The position numbers and the translations under genes are program-made. Shown one piece after another: positions 1 to 9,043 of a stretch of DNA of 64,000 bases. The DNA lies in assembly GCA_029260215.1 (NCBI GenBank), contig JAJDDQ010000039.1:236313-300312 (forward strand), in the 5' to 3' direction. The notes below the pieces were generated by a model. It was not told the DNA's origin and searched no databases. It saw nothing but the letters and a program-made list of their open reading frames with translations. Source of the stretch: Phycisphaerae bacterium. Its GTDB lineage: Bacteria > Planctomycetota > Phycisphaerae > UBA1845. Within the stretch, counting starts at the first letter, position 1. Each line of letters starts with the position of its first letter.

Positions 1-1098
1 GACCTGCTCAAACTCGAACGTCGTCAGAAAGACCTGCAAAACCAGGTCGACGGACGACGCGAATTCCTCGATGGAACACGCATGGACATACCGGGAAAAG
101 TCTCGGTCAATTTTGCCTCAAGCATCGGATTGGAAACCCCTAAAGCAAGCGCCGAAAGCCGTCGGCTCGCCTCGCAACTGAAAAAACTGAACGAAGAACT
201 CCGAGACCTGACTGTCACACGCGGCATGACCGAACGCCATCCCAAAATTGTGGAATTGACCAGCAAACGCCGCGTCGTCGCCGATGCGCTCGATCAGCAG
301 CAGTCACTCGACGCGGTGGCGACGTCCGTCAACGGTGTGTTCGGCCGCCAACCCGATGAGCTGCCGCTGCTGAACGACAGCCCAGCCGCCGCCGCAAAAG
401 CCAACGCCCGCATGGAGATGCGCATATTCGAGAAAATGTTCGTCGAAGGCGAAGTGCATATCAATGAAGTCCAAACCGCCATCGCCGAACTTGAAGCACT
501 TCAACACGACGCGCTCGTGCATCGCAAGGAATTCAGCCGGCAACGTGCGGAAGTCGATCGCGCTCGTGGCGAACTGGCGCTCTACCAGGGATACGCCGAT
601 CAGGTCGGGCGCGTCCTGGCGGCGGAGAACAGCCAGCGCGGCATCCTGTTCGGCAAGATCAAACCCGCGACCGGGAGTTCCGTACCAGCCTCGCCGCGCC
701 TGCCCACCGTCCTGGTACTCGCAGCCACCTCCGGGCTGACCATCAGCGTCATACTCGTACTCTTGAGCGAGCTGTTCGATCGCACCATCCGCACACGCAA
801 ACAGGTCGTTTCCGTGCTGGGCCTGCCGATTCTCGAGTCCATCGGCGAGATCGTCACCGCACGCGTTCGACGCAGACGATTCGCGAGACAGTTCATATTC
901 ACGCCCGCAGTCTCGTTCGTACTCGTCGCCGGCGTACTGGGCAGCGGCTCGCTCGCGTACCTCAACCTGCGCGACAGATTATTGTTCAACCGGGCTGTCG
1001 AGACGCCGAAAATAGTATTCGACAAGCTGACCGATACAGGCACATCTGACGAATCCGATTTGGATCAGACACTTCACGATGCGGAGCAAGAAACCTGA
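1..1098 (+). CDS. Wzz/GumC-like polysaccharide chain-length protein (5' partial)
   Basis: The frame is open from the first base, so the true start lies outside the window; an internal ATG at 82 is not the start. The visible 366 residues are a long, charged, coiled-coil-rich periplasmic stretch, a membrane segment after a proline-rich PASPRLPT sequence (about base 690-765), a cytoplasmic arginine-rich stretch (TRKQV, RVRRRRFARQF), and a second membrane segment near base 895-965. This is the C-terminal half of a Wzz/GumC-type protein that sets exopolysaccharide chain length in the inner membrane together with a tyrosine kinase. The stop overlaps the kinase start (TGATG), so the two are translationally coupled. 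Family is clear from layout and context; the exact subfamily is not. Confidence 0.8.
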   Translation, partial: DLLKLERRQKDLQNQVDGRREFLDGTRMDIPGKVSVNFASSIGLETPKASAESRRLASQLKKLNEELRDLTVTRGMTERHPKIVELTSKRRVVADALDQQQSLDAVATSVNGVFGRQPDELPLLNDSPAAAAKANARMEMRIFEKMFVEGEVHINEVQTAIAELEALQHDALVHRKEFSRQRAEVDRARGELALYQGYADQVGRVLAAENSQRGILFGKIKPATGSSVPASPRLPTVLVLAATSGLTISVILVLLSELFDRTIRTRKQVVSVLGLPILESIGEIVTARVRRRRFARQFIFTPAVSFVLVAGVLGSGSLAYLNLRDRLLFNRAVETPKIVFDKLTDTGTSDESDLDQTLHDAEQET

Positions 1099-1997
1099 TG
1101 GGAAAAATGGCTGACGCGCTCGAACGAGCCGAACAAAAACGCTCCGGACGAAATAAATCGGACATGTTCCTGCACCTGCCCGGTCGTCGCAGATGGTCGG
1201 AATGGTACGGATTCGCCAAGCCCAACACCACCGAACAACTGGAGGCAATCTCGCCGCCGCCCCCCCTCAACATCGTGAAGGGGCTGTCCGAGGAAATCGT
1301 CAGCTACTACGACCGATCTTCGATCGTCTGCGAGCAGTACCGAGGGCTGCGCACCAGACTGATGAGCGCCAACCCGACGCAGGAACACCGCATATTCGGC
1401 GTTTCCAGCGCTGTCCCCCGCGAGGGCAAGAGCGTTACAACCGCAAACCTCGGCTTCTGTTTCGCAGAAATACCCGATCTCAAAGTCCTCATCGTCGACG
1501 GCGATTTTCGACAGGCATCCCTCGCGAGACTCCTGAACATCGACCAGGAACCCGGGCTGGCAGACATGCTCTGCGGCCAAGCCACCTACGACGACGTTGT
1601 ACGCCCAACACCACTGCCCAATCTCTTCTTCGTGCCAGCGGGGAGAACGCGCGGGCGGTCGGCCACAGAACTGTTCAGCGGACGAACCGCCAAAGCAACC
1701 TTCGCCCGATTCCACCGCGAATTCGCGTATACTATCGTCGACACGCCCCCCGCAGCCACCGTCTCGGACGTCGGCATCATCGGGCAGATGACATCCGGGA
1801 TCATCTTCGTCGTGCGCGTCAGCAGAACACCCGAACCCATCGCCCGCCGCGCAATCAGGCACGTGCTCAACAACAACGTACCCATTCTCGGTGCCCTCGT
1901 CATCGGTGAAGACGAACCATCAGCCGGGTACGGAAAGCAATACGGCTACTATCCTTACGGCAAACGCGATTACGACGCGACACCCCCACAAGGATAG
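1098..1997 (+). CDS. CpsD/CapB-type bacterial tyrosine kinase (BY-kinase)
   Basis: A 299-residue cytoplasmic P-loop kinase of the Wzc/CapB family, expected to autophosphorylate on a C-terminal tyrosine cluster and cycle with the chain-length protein during polysaccharide export. Visible motifs: Walker A VPREGKS (about residue 105-111), Walker A' LIVDGDFR (about 131-138), Walker B YTIVDTPPA (about 211-219). The tail GYGKQYGYYPYGKRDYD is the tyrosine cluster. The start ATG overlaps the stop of the upstream gene by one base. Kinase and membrane activator are separate polypeptides, as in Gram-positive CapA/CapB and in exosortase-linked EPS loci, rather than fused as in E. coli Wzc. Confidence 0.87.
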   Translation: MGKMADALERAEQKRSGRNKSDMFLHLPGRRRWSEWYGFAKPNTTEQLEAISPPPPLNIVKGLSEEIVSYYDRSSIVCEQYRGLRTRLMSANPTQEHRIFGVSSAVPREGKSVTTANLGFCFAEIPDLKVLIVDGDFRQASLARLLNIDQEPGLADMLCGQATYDDVVRPTPLPNLFFVPAGRTRGRSATELFSGRTAKATFARFHREFAYTIVDTPPAATVSDVGIIGQMTSGIIFVVRVSRTPEPIARRAIRHVLNNNVPILGALVIGEDEPSAGYGKQYGYYPYGKRDYDATPPQG

Positions 1998-2000
1998 GCC

Positions 2001-3239
2001 GTGATTCGCGGTCGCAACATCATCTGCATCGCCAGCAACTGGGAGGTTGACCCCACCAGCAAGCACCACGTGATGCGCCATCTCGCCCAGCACAACAACG
2101 TGCTGTGGGTCAGCTATCACGGCATGCGCCGCCCCTCATTCTCAACCGCAGACGCGCGCGCCGTCACGTCGGCCATCAACCGCGTGCGACGGGGCGTTCA
2201 ACGCATCGACGACGGCTTTCACCACTTCACGCCCCTGGTAATTCCAGGCACCCACGGACGCGTCACCCGCTCATGGAACCGCCGATTGACCCGGCGACAG
2301 ATCCGATCCGCACGCGCCCGAGTCTGCAACGCCCATCGCCCCACGCAATTGTGGAGCTTCGCACCCGATGTCGAATTCCTGTGCGGCGCGTTCGACGAAG
2401 AGTGCGTCGTGTACTACTGCGTCGATGAATTCTCGGAATTCACAGGGGTCGACGCAGCCGCCATGCGTCGGGAAGAACAAAATCTCATCCAAAAAGCCGA
2501 CGTCGTCTTCACAACGTCCGATGCGCTGCACGACAAAAAATCACCGATGCATCCCAACACGCATCTCGCCCGACACGGCGTGGATGTGGATCACTTCGGA
2601 CGGGCACTGGACCCCAACATCGACAGGCCCGCGTCGCTCGCACCGTGGGCAGGCCCTACAATCGGGTTCTTCGGGCTGATCGCCGATTGGGTGGATTTGA
2701 AACTCGTTTTGGACGTGGCAGAGAAAATGCCCGACGTGCGCTTCGTCATGATCGGGGACGCCGTCGTCGATACCAGCCATCTGAAAAAAATGAAAAACGT
2801 CGTCCTGACCGGCCGCAGGCCTTACGCGGAACTGCCCAACTACTGCGCCGCGTTCGATGCAGCCGTACTGCCATTCAAGGAATCCGAACTGACGCGCTGC
2901 GTGAACCCGATCAAACTCCGTGAATACCTCGCCGCCGGCCTGCCCGTTGTCGCAACGCCGCTCGACGAAGCCAAACGCTACGAACCGGAAGTGTGCCTCG
3001 CACGCGGGAGCAACGCTTTCGCGCAGGCGTGCCGTTCAGCACTAAGCGGCAGCCGCAGAACAGATCAAATCCGACGTCACCAACTCGTCGCCAACGAATC
3101 GTGGGAGCAGGTCGTCGACCGGCTGGGCACGATCGTCACCGATACCGTCGCCCGCAAGAACGCACGCCCTTCCTACAGGAAAACGAGCGACACAAGCACG
3201 AAAATCGGAACCAGAATCGCGACGCTCCAAAGCATGTAG
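2001..3239 (+). CDS. Glycosyltransferase, GT-B fold, exopolysaccharide locus
   Basis: A 412-residue cytoplasmic glycosyltransferase, probably adding a sugar to an exopolysaccharide precursor. The GTG start lies only three bases after the kinase stop. The N-terminal half carries [12 protein letters not shown] and [10 protein letters not shown]; the C-terminal half carries [14 protein letters not shown], then [13 protein letters not shown], then the nucleotide-sugar-binding region [19 protein letters not shown] (about residues 303-321). This resembles the TuaH-like branch of GT4 enzymes; donor and acceptor cannot be told. The last 22 codons overlap the 3' end of the antiporter on the other strand and are basic and low in family character, so the gene probably extended after losing an earlier stop. 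Confidence 0.82.
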   Translation: MIRGRNIICIASNWEVDPTSKHHVMRHLAQHNNVLWVSYHGMRRPSFSTADARAVTSAINRVRRGVQRIDDGFHHFTPLVIPGTHGRVTRSWNRRLTRRQIRSARARVCNAHRPTQLWSFAPDVEFLCGAFDEECVVYYCVDEFSEFTGVDAAAMRREEQNLIQKADVVFTTSDALHDKKSPMHPNTHLARHGVDVDHFGRALDPNIDRPASLAPWAGPTIGFFGLIADWVDLKLVLDVAEKMPDVRFVMIGDAVVDTSHLKKMKNVVLTGRRPYAELPNYCAAFDAAVLPFKESELTRCVNPIKLREYLAAGLPVVATPLDEAKRYEPEVCLARGSNAFAQACRSALSGSRRTDQIRRHQLVANESWEQVVDRLGTIVTDTVARKNARPSYRKTSDTSTKIGTRIATLQSM

Positions 3240-4657
3240 CCAAAGAAGCTGGGCATCTTGATGCCCGACTGCTCCGCGATGCTCTTGACCATAAAGTTAG
3301 GCCCGTTGCCGATGTAGGTCATCGCGCCCATGAACACCGCCCCCAGGCTGATGGCCTCCAGAATCATCGTTCCGATACCAGCCCCGCCGGCAAGGGCCAC
3401 CATATCGCCTGTTTCGGGCAGCACGCGTGCCGTCTCAAAGAACACCACATACGTTGGCGCATTGTCCAGGAAGCTGGACAGGCCGCCCGTCGCCCAGAAA
3501 AAGTGCCACGGCTTCGACAAACCCAGCTCCGCCCCGTTGTGATTCAGGATCGCGATCGGCACCTGCATGCAGATGAAGATACCGATGAACAGGGCAGCCA
3601 CCTCCAGAATCGCGTGGTAGTTAAACTTGTTCGCCTCACGCACACCGGACGGCGTCGTCTTCAGCGACAGCATCACAAACCCGAGCATCAGCAACTCGCG
3701 CATCAACGGGAACGGCGTGAACAAACCGAAAAAAGACTTGGAAGGATCGAGCAACGCGACGCACAATACCACGCCAAGCAGGTAAGCAAAGTTCATCCCG
3801 CCCGACATTCGCAGCGGCTGCAATTGCGTCTCGTCCCTGATCACGTCGCGTACGGCTTCCTTCTTGTAATAGTACGTGTCAAATGCGAAGTAGACCGCCA
3901 GAAGAGCCCCGGACGTCACCAGCCACGGAACGAACAGTTTCATCGTCCACAGAAACGGCACACCGCGCAGGTAGCCCAGAAACAGCGGCGGATCACCGAT
4001 CGGAAGCAGAAGGCCCCCGATATTGCTGACCAGGAATATGAAAAAAATCACCGTGTGCGTCGTGTGACGGCGCTCGCGATTGGTCTGAAGCAGTGGACGA
4101 ATCAGCAGCATGCTCGCACCGGTCGTCCCGATAAAACTGGCCAGCCCCGCCCCGACAGCCAAGAAAGCAGTATTCGTACTTGGGTGGGCTGCAAGATCCC
4201 CGCGCAGCGAAATCCCACCGCTAATCACATACAACGAAAACAGTAAAACGATAAACGGAACGTATTCCGCGAGCACCGCGTGTTCCAAAACCAGCGTCAC
4301 CGACGAAACGCCCTGCGAAACCGCATAATACACAAGCGTAATGCCGCCCAACAAAAGCGAGACCATCAGTCGATTCTGATTGCTCTCCCACCAATTAGCA
4401 GTCGAGGAAATCAGCGGCAAAACCGCAATCGCCCCCAGGATGGCCACAAAAGGAATACACGCCCAGATCGATGGAACAGCATGACCGCCATGCTCGCCAT
4501 CTCCGCCACCATCGTGATGACCGATGTAGGTCACATAAACAAGCCAGGCAAAAAGGATCGCACCGCCGCAAATCGCAGCCCATCCCATACTCGTCAGTTT
4601 CGTGGAATGATGGTCCTGAGAATCGGTAGCCAGGTTCATGCTCATCTGCGTACTCAT
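3173..4657 (-). CDS. nhaD: NhaD-type Na+/H+ antiporter family membrane protein
   Basis: A 494-residue inner-membrane transporter with about 12 hydrophobic segments. Characteristic stretches are [35 protein letters not shown] and [13 protein letters not shown], which match the IT superfamily (NhaD/ArsB/CitMHS) pattern of two inverted halves with conserved N-G-P and D-N-A-P motifs in broken helices. Sodium or proton exchange is inferred from the family; citrate or another anion is possible. A histidine/glycine-rich loop ([14 protein letters not shown]) follows the first helix. The start ATG at 4657 has a strong Shine-Dalgarno GGAGG eight bases upstream. The 3' end overlaps the convergent glycosyltransferase by 67 bases. 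Confidence 0.82.
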   Translation of the reverse strand: MSTQMSMNLATDSQDHHSTKLTSMGWAAICGGAILFAWLVYVTYIGHHDGGGDGEHGGHAVPSIWACIPFVAILGAIAVLPLISSTANWWESNQNRLMVSLLLGGITLVYYAVSQGVSSVTLVLEHAVLAEYVPFIVLLFSLYVISGGISLRGDLAAHPSTNTAFLAVGAGLASFIGTTGASMLLIRPLLQTNRERRHTTHTVIFFIFLVSNIGGLLLPIGDPPLFLGYLRGVPFLWTMKLFVPWLVTSGALLAVYFAFDTYYYKKEAVRDVIRDETQLQPLRMSGGMNFAYLLGVVLCVALLDPSKSFFGLFTPFPLMRELLMLGFVMLSLKTTPSGVREANKFNYHAILEVAALFIGIFICMQVPIAILNHNGAELGLSKPWHFFWATGGLSSFLDNAPTYVVFFETARVLPETGDMVALAGGAGIGTMILEAISLGAVFMGAMTYIGNGPNFMVKSIAEQSGIKMPSFFGYMLWSVAILVPIFVLVSLVFL

Positions 4658-5133
4658 GCATCTGCCTCCAATGGCATCGCCGCGACAATAAGCACACGTC
4701 GTGCGACACCCCTGAAGGCGGGACCGTGGGCGCGACGATCGCCGGCAAGCACCGGCACACGAATGCGGCTCCAGTCCACATCGGCCAATCGCCGTTATGC
4801 CTGCTGAGAATCACGCATTCGCAAGTTATCGACCGCGCCCAAAACGGCATCCTAGCGCGGGCAGACCACAAAGTCACGTCCGCAGTACGCATCCCCGAAC
4901 GTCCGCAAAAACGAGAAAAGCATCACCAAACCTGCCAAGCCCCTGCCACCAGGCGAATCCCACCGCCCCAACACCCAACCACCGTCAAATCCCCCAGTGT
5001 TGGGCAAATGACACGTACCGAAACGCCGCCCGCATGCGTTTCAGACGTTTCCAGCGAGAATTCCGCGCGGCACGCAGATTGCCCATCCTCAAGACGCAGG
5101 CGTCGGGGGCCGGCGCCAAAATAAGGAATCCCC
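4658..5133. other. Intergenic region, divergent upstream regions
   Basis: 476 bases between the divergently read antiporter and Fis-type regulator genes. It holds the sigma-54-like promoter at 5067-5083 and, near 4691-4710, the sequence GTCGTGCGACACC, which resembles the right half of the palindromic repeat family seen at 7605, 7659 and 21481. Open frames through the rest show no recognisable protein features. Confidence 0.6.
5067..5083 (+). promoter_or_regulatory. Sigma-54 (-24/-12) promoter
   Basis: The sequence CGGCACGCAGATTGCC matches the sigma-54 consensus TGGCACGNNNNTTGCW at every fixed position except the first T. The GG at 5069-5070 and GC at 5081-5082 are separated by exactly ten bases. 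It points at the ATG at 5134, giving a predicted transcription start near 5094. Sigma-54 promoters require an AAA+ activator; one with a GAFTGA loop is encoded at 60296-61333. Confidence 0.65.
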
Positions 5134-5844
5134 ATGATTTCCCGAGTGGCAGTTTTGAATGGCGACCGCAGCGAACCGACAGCGGCCTGCCTTCCTTTCC
5201 CAACGAACGAAGATTTCGAAATGTCCGCCTTCGACGACGCGCGCGTCCTGCTCGACGCACTAAGGCGACAGACGTTCGACGCCGTCGTCATCCACGTCAG
5301 CCGATTGTGGAATGATCGAAGCATGATGGCGGAGCTACGCGAAATCGCGCCGGCCTTGCCTCGCCTGTTGGCGGTCCCGATCGGAGATGCGACCGCGTTC
5401 CAACAGGCGGAAACCCACGAACCGGACGACATCCTGACCTGCCCAACCCACCCAGCCGAGGTCATGTTCCGTCTCGCCCGAATCAGAAAAGCGAACCGGA
5501 CACCCGCAACCACCGAAGCACGCAATGGCTCCGCTCAGACCAATTCCAACGCGGAAGTACTCGAACTGCGCAAACGGCTGCGCGCTTGCGAACGAGAGCA
5601 CATCGTGAACGCGCTCTCCGAACACGCATTCAACAAGGAAGCGGCTGCCGAAGCGCTCGGCATCGGATTGTCCAGCCTGTACCGGAAAATCGGCGAGTTG
5701 GACATCGACGCGGTCGGGCGGAAACGGCCAGGATCCTCAAACAGAAAAATGAGTCGGAGCGCAGGAACGAATCGCCTTCACGCGGTCTCCGTGTGCCCCG
5801 TACCGGCGGAGCAGTTCAACGCCATGCGACGCGCCGCCCGGTAG
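5134..5844 (+). CDS. Degenerate receiver plus Fis-type HTH regulator
   Basis: A 236-residue putative transcription regulator. Residues 1-120 have a response-regulator receiver pattern, but the phosphoacceptor site reads FDAVVIHVS, with histidine where the family has aspartate, so normal phosphorylation looks impossible. Residues about 145-195 form a Fis-type helix-turn-helix (ERELIVNALS-like helix, then AAAEALGIGLSSLYRKIGEL). There is no AAA+ domain between them, so it cannot activate sigma-54 itself. AAGGA precedes the ATG and a strong sigma-54-like promoter lies about 50 bases upstream. The last 22 codons overlap the convergent glycogen synthase. Its targets are unknown; the neighbouring glucan genes are an untested guess. 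Confidence 0.72.
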   Translation: MISRVAVLNGDRSEPTAACLPFPTNEDFEMSAFDDARVLLDALRRQTFDAVVIHVSRLWNDRSMMAELREIAPALPRLLAVPIGDATAFQQAETHEPDDILTCPTHPAEVMFRLARIRKANRTPATTEARNGSAQTNSNAEVLELRKRLRACEREHIVNALSEHAFNKEAAAEALGIGLSSLYRKIGELDIDAVGRKRPGSSNRKMSRSAGTNRLHAVSVCPVPAEQFNAMRRAAR

Positions 5845-7607
5845 TAGGCAGCCATCTTGCTCCAGTCGAAAAACTCTGCGTGGGCCTCCACATTGTTACG
5901 CAACTGGATACGCTCACGCAGAGTCATACGCGTCATGCCCTGCATCCAGCCCGTCACCTGATAGACCGTCTGGTCGTACGATTCCTGACGACGCTTGGCT
6001 ACGTACAAACCGTTCGCGTCGTGCTCCGGAAAATGCTCCATCACATACAGCCCAAAGCCCGACAAATCACTCGTCACAGCCGGAATGCCGCGCACCACAC
6101 ATTCCATCGGCGTGTAACCCCAAGGCTCGTAATAGGACGGAAACACACCCAGGTTACAACCGCGCACAAACTGATCGTATTCCATGCCCAGCACCGGGCT
6201 TGTCGTCGAAATGAATTCCGGGTGAAAGACGATTTTCACCGGATCGTCCTCCCTGTTGATCAAATCCTGCTTGCGTAAATGACACAACACCTGATCGTTC
6301 AGATCGTCCTTCATATCGTGCGTGACGATCGTCGGCAGGATATCCTGCTTCCACGCGTGCATCATGCGCTGCAGCCGAACCCGAGCGTACTCATCCATCA
6401 GATCGTCCATGCCCGGCAAACGACCGTCCGTCACAGCCTGAAACAACCCCCCGCCCATCTGATCGCGAATCGACTCGCACGTAACGCGCAACTCGTTCAA
6501 CATCGCCTGACGATTCAGCGTCTCAACGTTCAACGCATGACACGGAGCGCGCACAATAATAAACGCCACAACCGTCGTGCCCGTCGCCTCCGCCTTCATC
6601 CGCCGGTTCAGCTCCGACAGCGCGTCGATGAAAACATCGATACCCTTGTTGCGATACTCGTAACGACCCGCCGTGAAAAAGTAGAGCGTGTTATCAAGGT
6701 CGAATTTGTAACTCGGGAAAAAATGCCCCATCACAAACTCGTGAATCCGATCCTTGCTCTGACGATGAGCATTTTGAAACTCGTGCGGAGCAGCCGCCCG
6801 ACGCACGTTCAAACCGTTCGGCAAAACGACTTCGGGTTTGCGTCCCAGGAAATGCTCCGACTCCAACGCCGTAATCTCCGACACCGTCGTAAAAGTGTCA
6901 GCCGCCTGCGCAGCCGCCCGCTCAAGCTGATATTTGTGCATCACGCCATGCTCGATCGCGACCGCCTCCGCATCGATCTCCGCCATATTCCCGTAAAGAT
7001 CGAAATTCGCAGCGCTGAGGCTTCGACCCACAATCGTCGCGTGCGTCGTGAAAACCGTTGGAACCTTGGATTCACGATGTCGAAGAATCGGAACAGCAGC
7101 CCCACCCTGCCACTCGTGAAACTGCGCGAGCACAGGCCTGTCACCCAGATGGCGACGGAACGACTCCAGCAGATCCGCCACAACATACCCAAACGCGATG
7201 ATGTGATTGGCTTCATCGTCCTCGTCCGGCGTGCTGATCCCCAATTCCTCCCACAAGCGATATTTCATATCGCGCAGTTGCGGAATCACCGAATCCAGGT
7301 CCAACAGAATCACACGCGGATGCCCGGTGATAATCCATCGCCCCGTATGCAGCACAACACCCCGGCTCCGCAATTCGTCCACCGGAGCTTCCAGAAAATC
7401 CTCATGAGGCCGAGGCTCGAACTCAATCTTGGCAGCCGACTCCCGATACGGGCCGATGACGCAATAATCGTCGCCCCAGCTCTCAACGCCGGCAGCGCAC
7501 TTCGTCCGCAAAACCGTGTAAATACCACCCGTCTGCGAGCACGCCTCCCAAGACGCCTCAAACAACATGGGCTTATGATTTGATTCGCTCAAAACAAAAC
7601 CTTCCAC
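5778..7607 (-). CDS. Eukaryotic-type glycogen synthase (GT3)
   Basis: A 609-residue synthase that elongates alpha-1,4-glucan, in eukaryotes from UDP-glucose. It is GT3, not the bacterial GlgA (GT5): the N-terminus reads MLFEASWEACSQTGGIYTVL, the middle holds FTAGRYEYRNKGIDVFIDAL, and the catalytic E-x7-E region reads PSYYEPWGYTPMECVVRG (about residue 485-502) followed by TSDLSGFG, almost as in yeast Gsy2. The arginine-rich glucose-6-phosphate regulatory helix of fungal and animal enzymes is not obvious, though RVRLQRMMHAWKQ occupies the equivalent position. Start is uncertain: GTG 7607, TTG 7592 (with GGAAGG upstream) or ATG 7568. The GTG abuts a palindromic repeat. It heads the glucan gene cluster. 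Confidence 0.9.
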   Translation of the reverse strand: MEGFVLSESNHKPMLFEASWEACSQTGGIYTVLRTKCAAGVESWGDDYCVIGPYRESAAKIEFEPRPHEDFLEAPVDELRSRGVVLHTGRWIITGHPRVILLDLDSVIPQLRDMKYRLWEELGISTPDEDDEANHIIAFGYVVADLLESFRRHLGDRPVLAQFHEWQGGAAVPILRHRESKVPTVFTTHATIVGRSLSAANFDLYGNMAEIDAEAVAIEHGVMHKYQLERAAAQAADTFTTVSEITALESEHFLGRKPEVVLPNGLNVRRAAAPHEFQNAHRQSKDRIHEFVMGHFFPSYKFDLDNTLYFFTAGRYEYRNKGIDVFIDALSELNRRMKAEATGTTVVAFIIVRAPCHALNVETLNRQAMLNELRVTCESIRDQMGGGLFQAVTDGRLPGMDDLMDEYARVRLQRMMHAWKQDILPTIVTHDMKDDLNDQVLCHLRKQDLINREDDPVKIVFHPEFISTTSPVLGMEYDQFVRGCNLGVFPSYYEPWGYTPMECVVRGIPAVTSDLSGFGLYVMEHFPEHDANGLYVAKRRQESYDQTVYQVTGWMQGMTRMTLRERIQLRNNVEAHAEFFDWSKMAAYYRAARRMALNCSAGTGHTETA

Positions 7608-7632
7608 CCGCTAAGTCGTGTCGCATGCGACA
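7605..7632. repeat. Palindromic repeat family B, divergent copy
   Basis: CACCCGCTAAG followed by the perfect palindrome TGTCGCATGCGACA (7619-7632). It is a diverged relative of the copies at 7659-7690 and 21481-21512, sharing the CACCCGCT/TAG lead and the TGTCGC-NN-GCGACA core. It sits at the start codon of the GT3 synthase on the opposite strand. Confidence 0.7.
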
Positions 7633-7658
7633 ATATTCCCAAACACTGTTCTCCCCCG

Positions 7659-7690
7659 CACCCGCTTAGCGGTGTCGCGTGCGACACCTC
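7659..7690. repeat. Palindromic repeat family B
   Basis: A 32-base element with lead CACCCGCTTAGC and the palindrome GGTGTCGCGTGCGACACC (8-base arms, 2-base centre). It matches the copy at 21481-21512 with one difference in 32. It lies in the 213-base gap between the divergent synthase and glycosyltransferase genes. Confidence 0.85.
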
Positions 7691-7820
7691 CCCCAGACAC
7701 GGTCCCAACCGCCAACGCCACCGGAACCAACACAACCCGCACCAACCCCAAAAACCGGATATACTCTAACCGCTGCGCTCGCTCATTTGAAAGCGCCAAC
7801 CAATCGCCAGAGAAACCAGT

Positions 7821-9023
7821 ATGCTCGCGACGCACCGCCCGAAACTAAAAATCGCACTCCTCTCCTGGGAATCCCGACACTCCATCGCCGTCGGCGGCCT
7901 CGCAGAGCACGTCACCGAACTCGCAAACGCACTCGCCCAACGCGGACACAGCCTCCACCTCTTCACACGCACCGCCGCAGGCCAATCCCCACACCAGAAG
8001 ATTGATCGCGTACATTACCACCGCTGCACACACGCGGCACACCACGATTTCGTCACCGAAATGGACCGGATGGCCAACGCATTCGCCGACCGCGTCCGAC
8101 GCGTCGAAAAAGAATCGCGACAGCCGTTCGACATCATTCACGGGCACGATTGGCTCATCGCCGCCGGCCTGCGCAACCTCTCACCGGACCACCCAGCCAT
8201 CGTCGCCACGATCCATTCCACAGAATTCGGCCGATGCGGAAACCAGCTGCACGACGGCATGTCCCGGCTGATTCGCGACCGCGAATGGGAAATCGCCTAC
8301 ATCGCCAGCCGCGTCATCACCGTCTCCAACGCCCTGAACCGGGAATTCCGAAAGCTTTACAACGTCCCCGCAGACAAAGTCGTCACCATCTACAACGGCG
8401 TTGATGTGCGTCGCTTCAACGTCTCAATCGACGAGTCAGCCGTGCGCACCCGCTGGGCCGTCGGCGCGGACGATCCGCTGATCCTCTTCGCCGGCAGGCT
8501 CACCTGGCAAAAAGGCCCGGACTGCCTGATCGAAGCAGCCCCCAGTGTCATCCGTCGGCACCGCCCCGCCAAGTTTCTTTTCGCAGGCGACGGCGACATG
8601 CGTGAATCCCTCAACGCCCGAATCACCGCACGAAACATGACCCAATCCATCCGAATGTGCGGAAGACTCAACGAACCCGACCTCGTCGCCCTCTTCCAAA
8701 CCACCGACGTCGTCTGCGTGCCAAGCCGAAACGAACCCTTCGGACTCGTCATCCTCGAAGCATGGAGCGCCCGAAAACCCGTTGTCGCAACACGCAGCGG
8801 CGGACCCGAAGAACTCGTCAGCGACGGCCAAACAGGCCTGACCGTCAAGTCAACCAGCCAGGGACTAAGCAGAGGCTTGAACGCCATACTCGACGACCGC
8901 GAAAACGGCTCACGCATGGGAATGCAAGGACGAAAAGAGGCTGAAACCCGTTTCACCTGGGACATCGCCGCCGCCGAAACCGAACGCGAATACACCCGCG
9001 CCATCACCACTCGCCGCGCATAG
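7821..9023 (+). CDS. Glycosyltransferase GT4, glycogen-locus associated
   Basis: A 400-residue cytoplasmic GT-B glycosyltransferase. The N-terminal domain starts IALLSWESRHSIAVGGLAEH, a glycine-rich acceptor-side loop as in glycogen/starch synthase-like enzymes, followed by FDIIHGHDWL. The C-terminal donor domain has LFAGRLTWQKGPD (about 220), VCVPSRNEPFGLVILEAW (E-x7-E type, about 298-315) and SGGPEELV. Lying inside a glucan locus, it may make or extend alpha-glucan or maltosyl primers (GlgA/GlgM-like), but substrate is inference. It is transcribed opposite to its neighbours. Upstream bases lack a clear Shine-Dalgarno. Confidence 0.82.
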   Translation: MLATHRPKLKIALLSWESRHSIAVGGLAEHVTELANALAQRGHSLHLFTRTAAGQSPHQKIDRVHYHRCTHAAHHDFVTEMDRMANAFADRVRRVEKESRQPFDIIHGHDWLIAAGLRNLSPDHPAIVATIHSTEFGRCGNQLHDGMSRLIRDREWEIAYIASRVITVSNALNREFRKLYNVPADKVVTIYNGVDVRRFNVSIDESAVRTRWAVGADDPLILFAGRLTWQKGPDCLIEAAPSVIRRHRPAKFLFAGDGDMRESLNARITARNMTQSIRMCGRLNEPDLVALFQTTDVVCVPSRNEPFGLVILEAWSARKPVVATRSGGPEELVSDGQTGLTVKSTSQGLSRGLNAILDDRENGSRMGMQGRKEAETRFTWDIAAAETEREYTRAITTRRA

Positions 9024-9043
9024 CGTGCGCTGCACGGTTTCAC

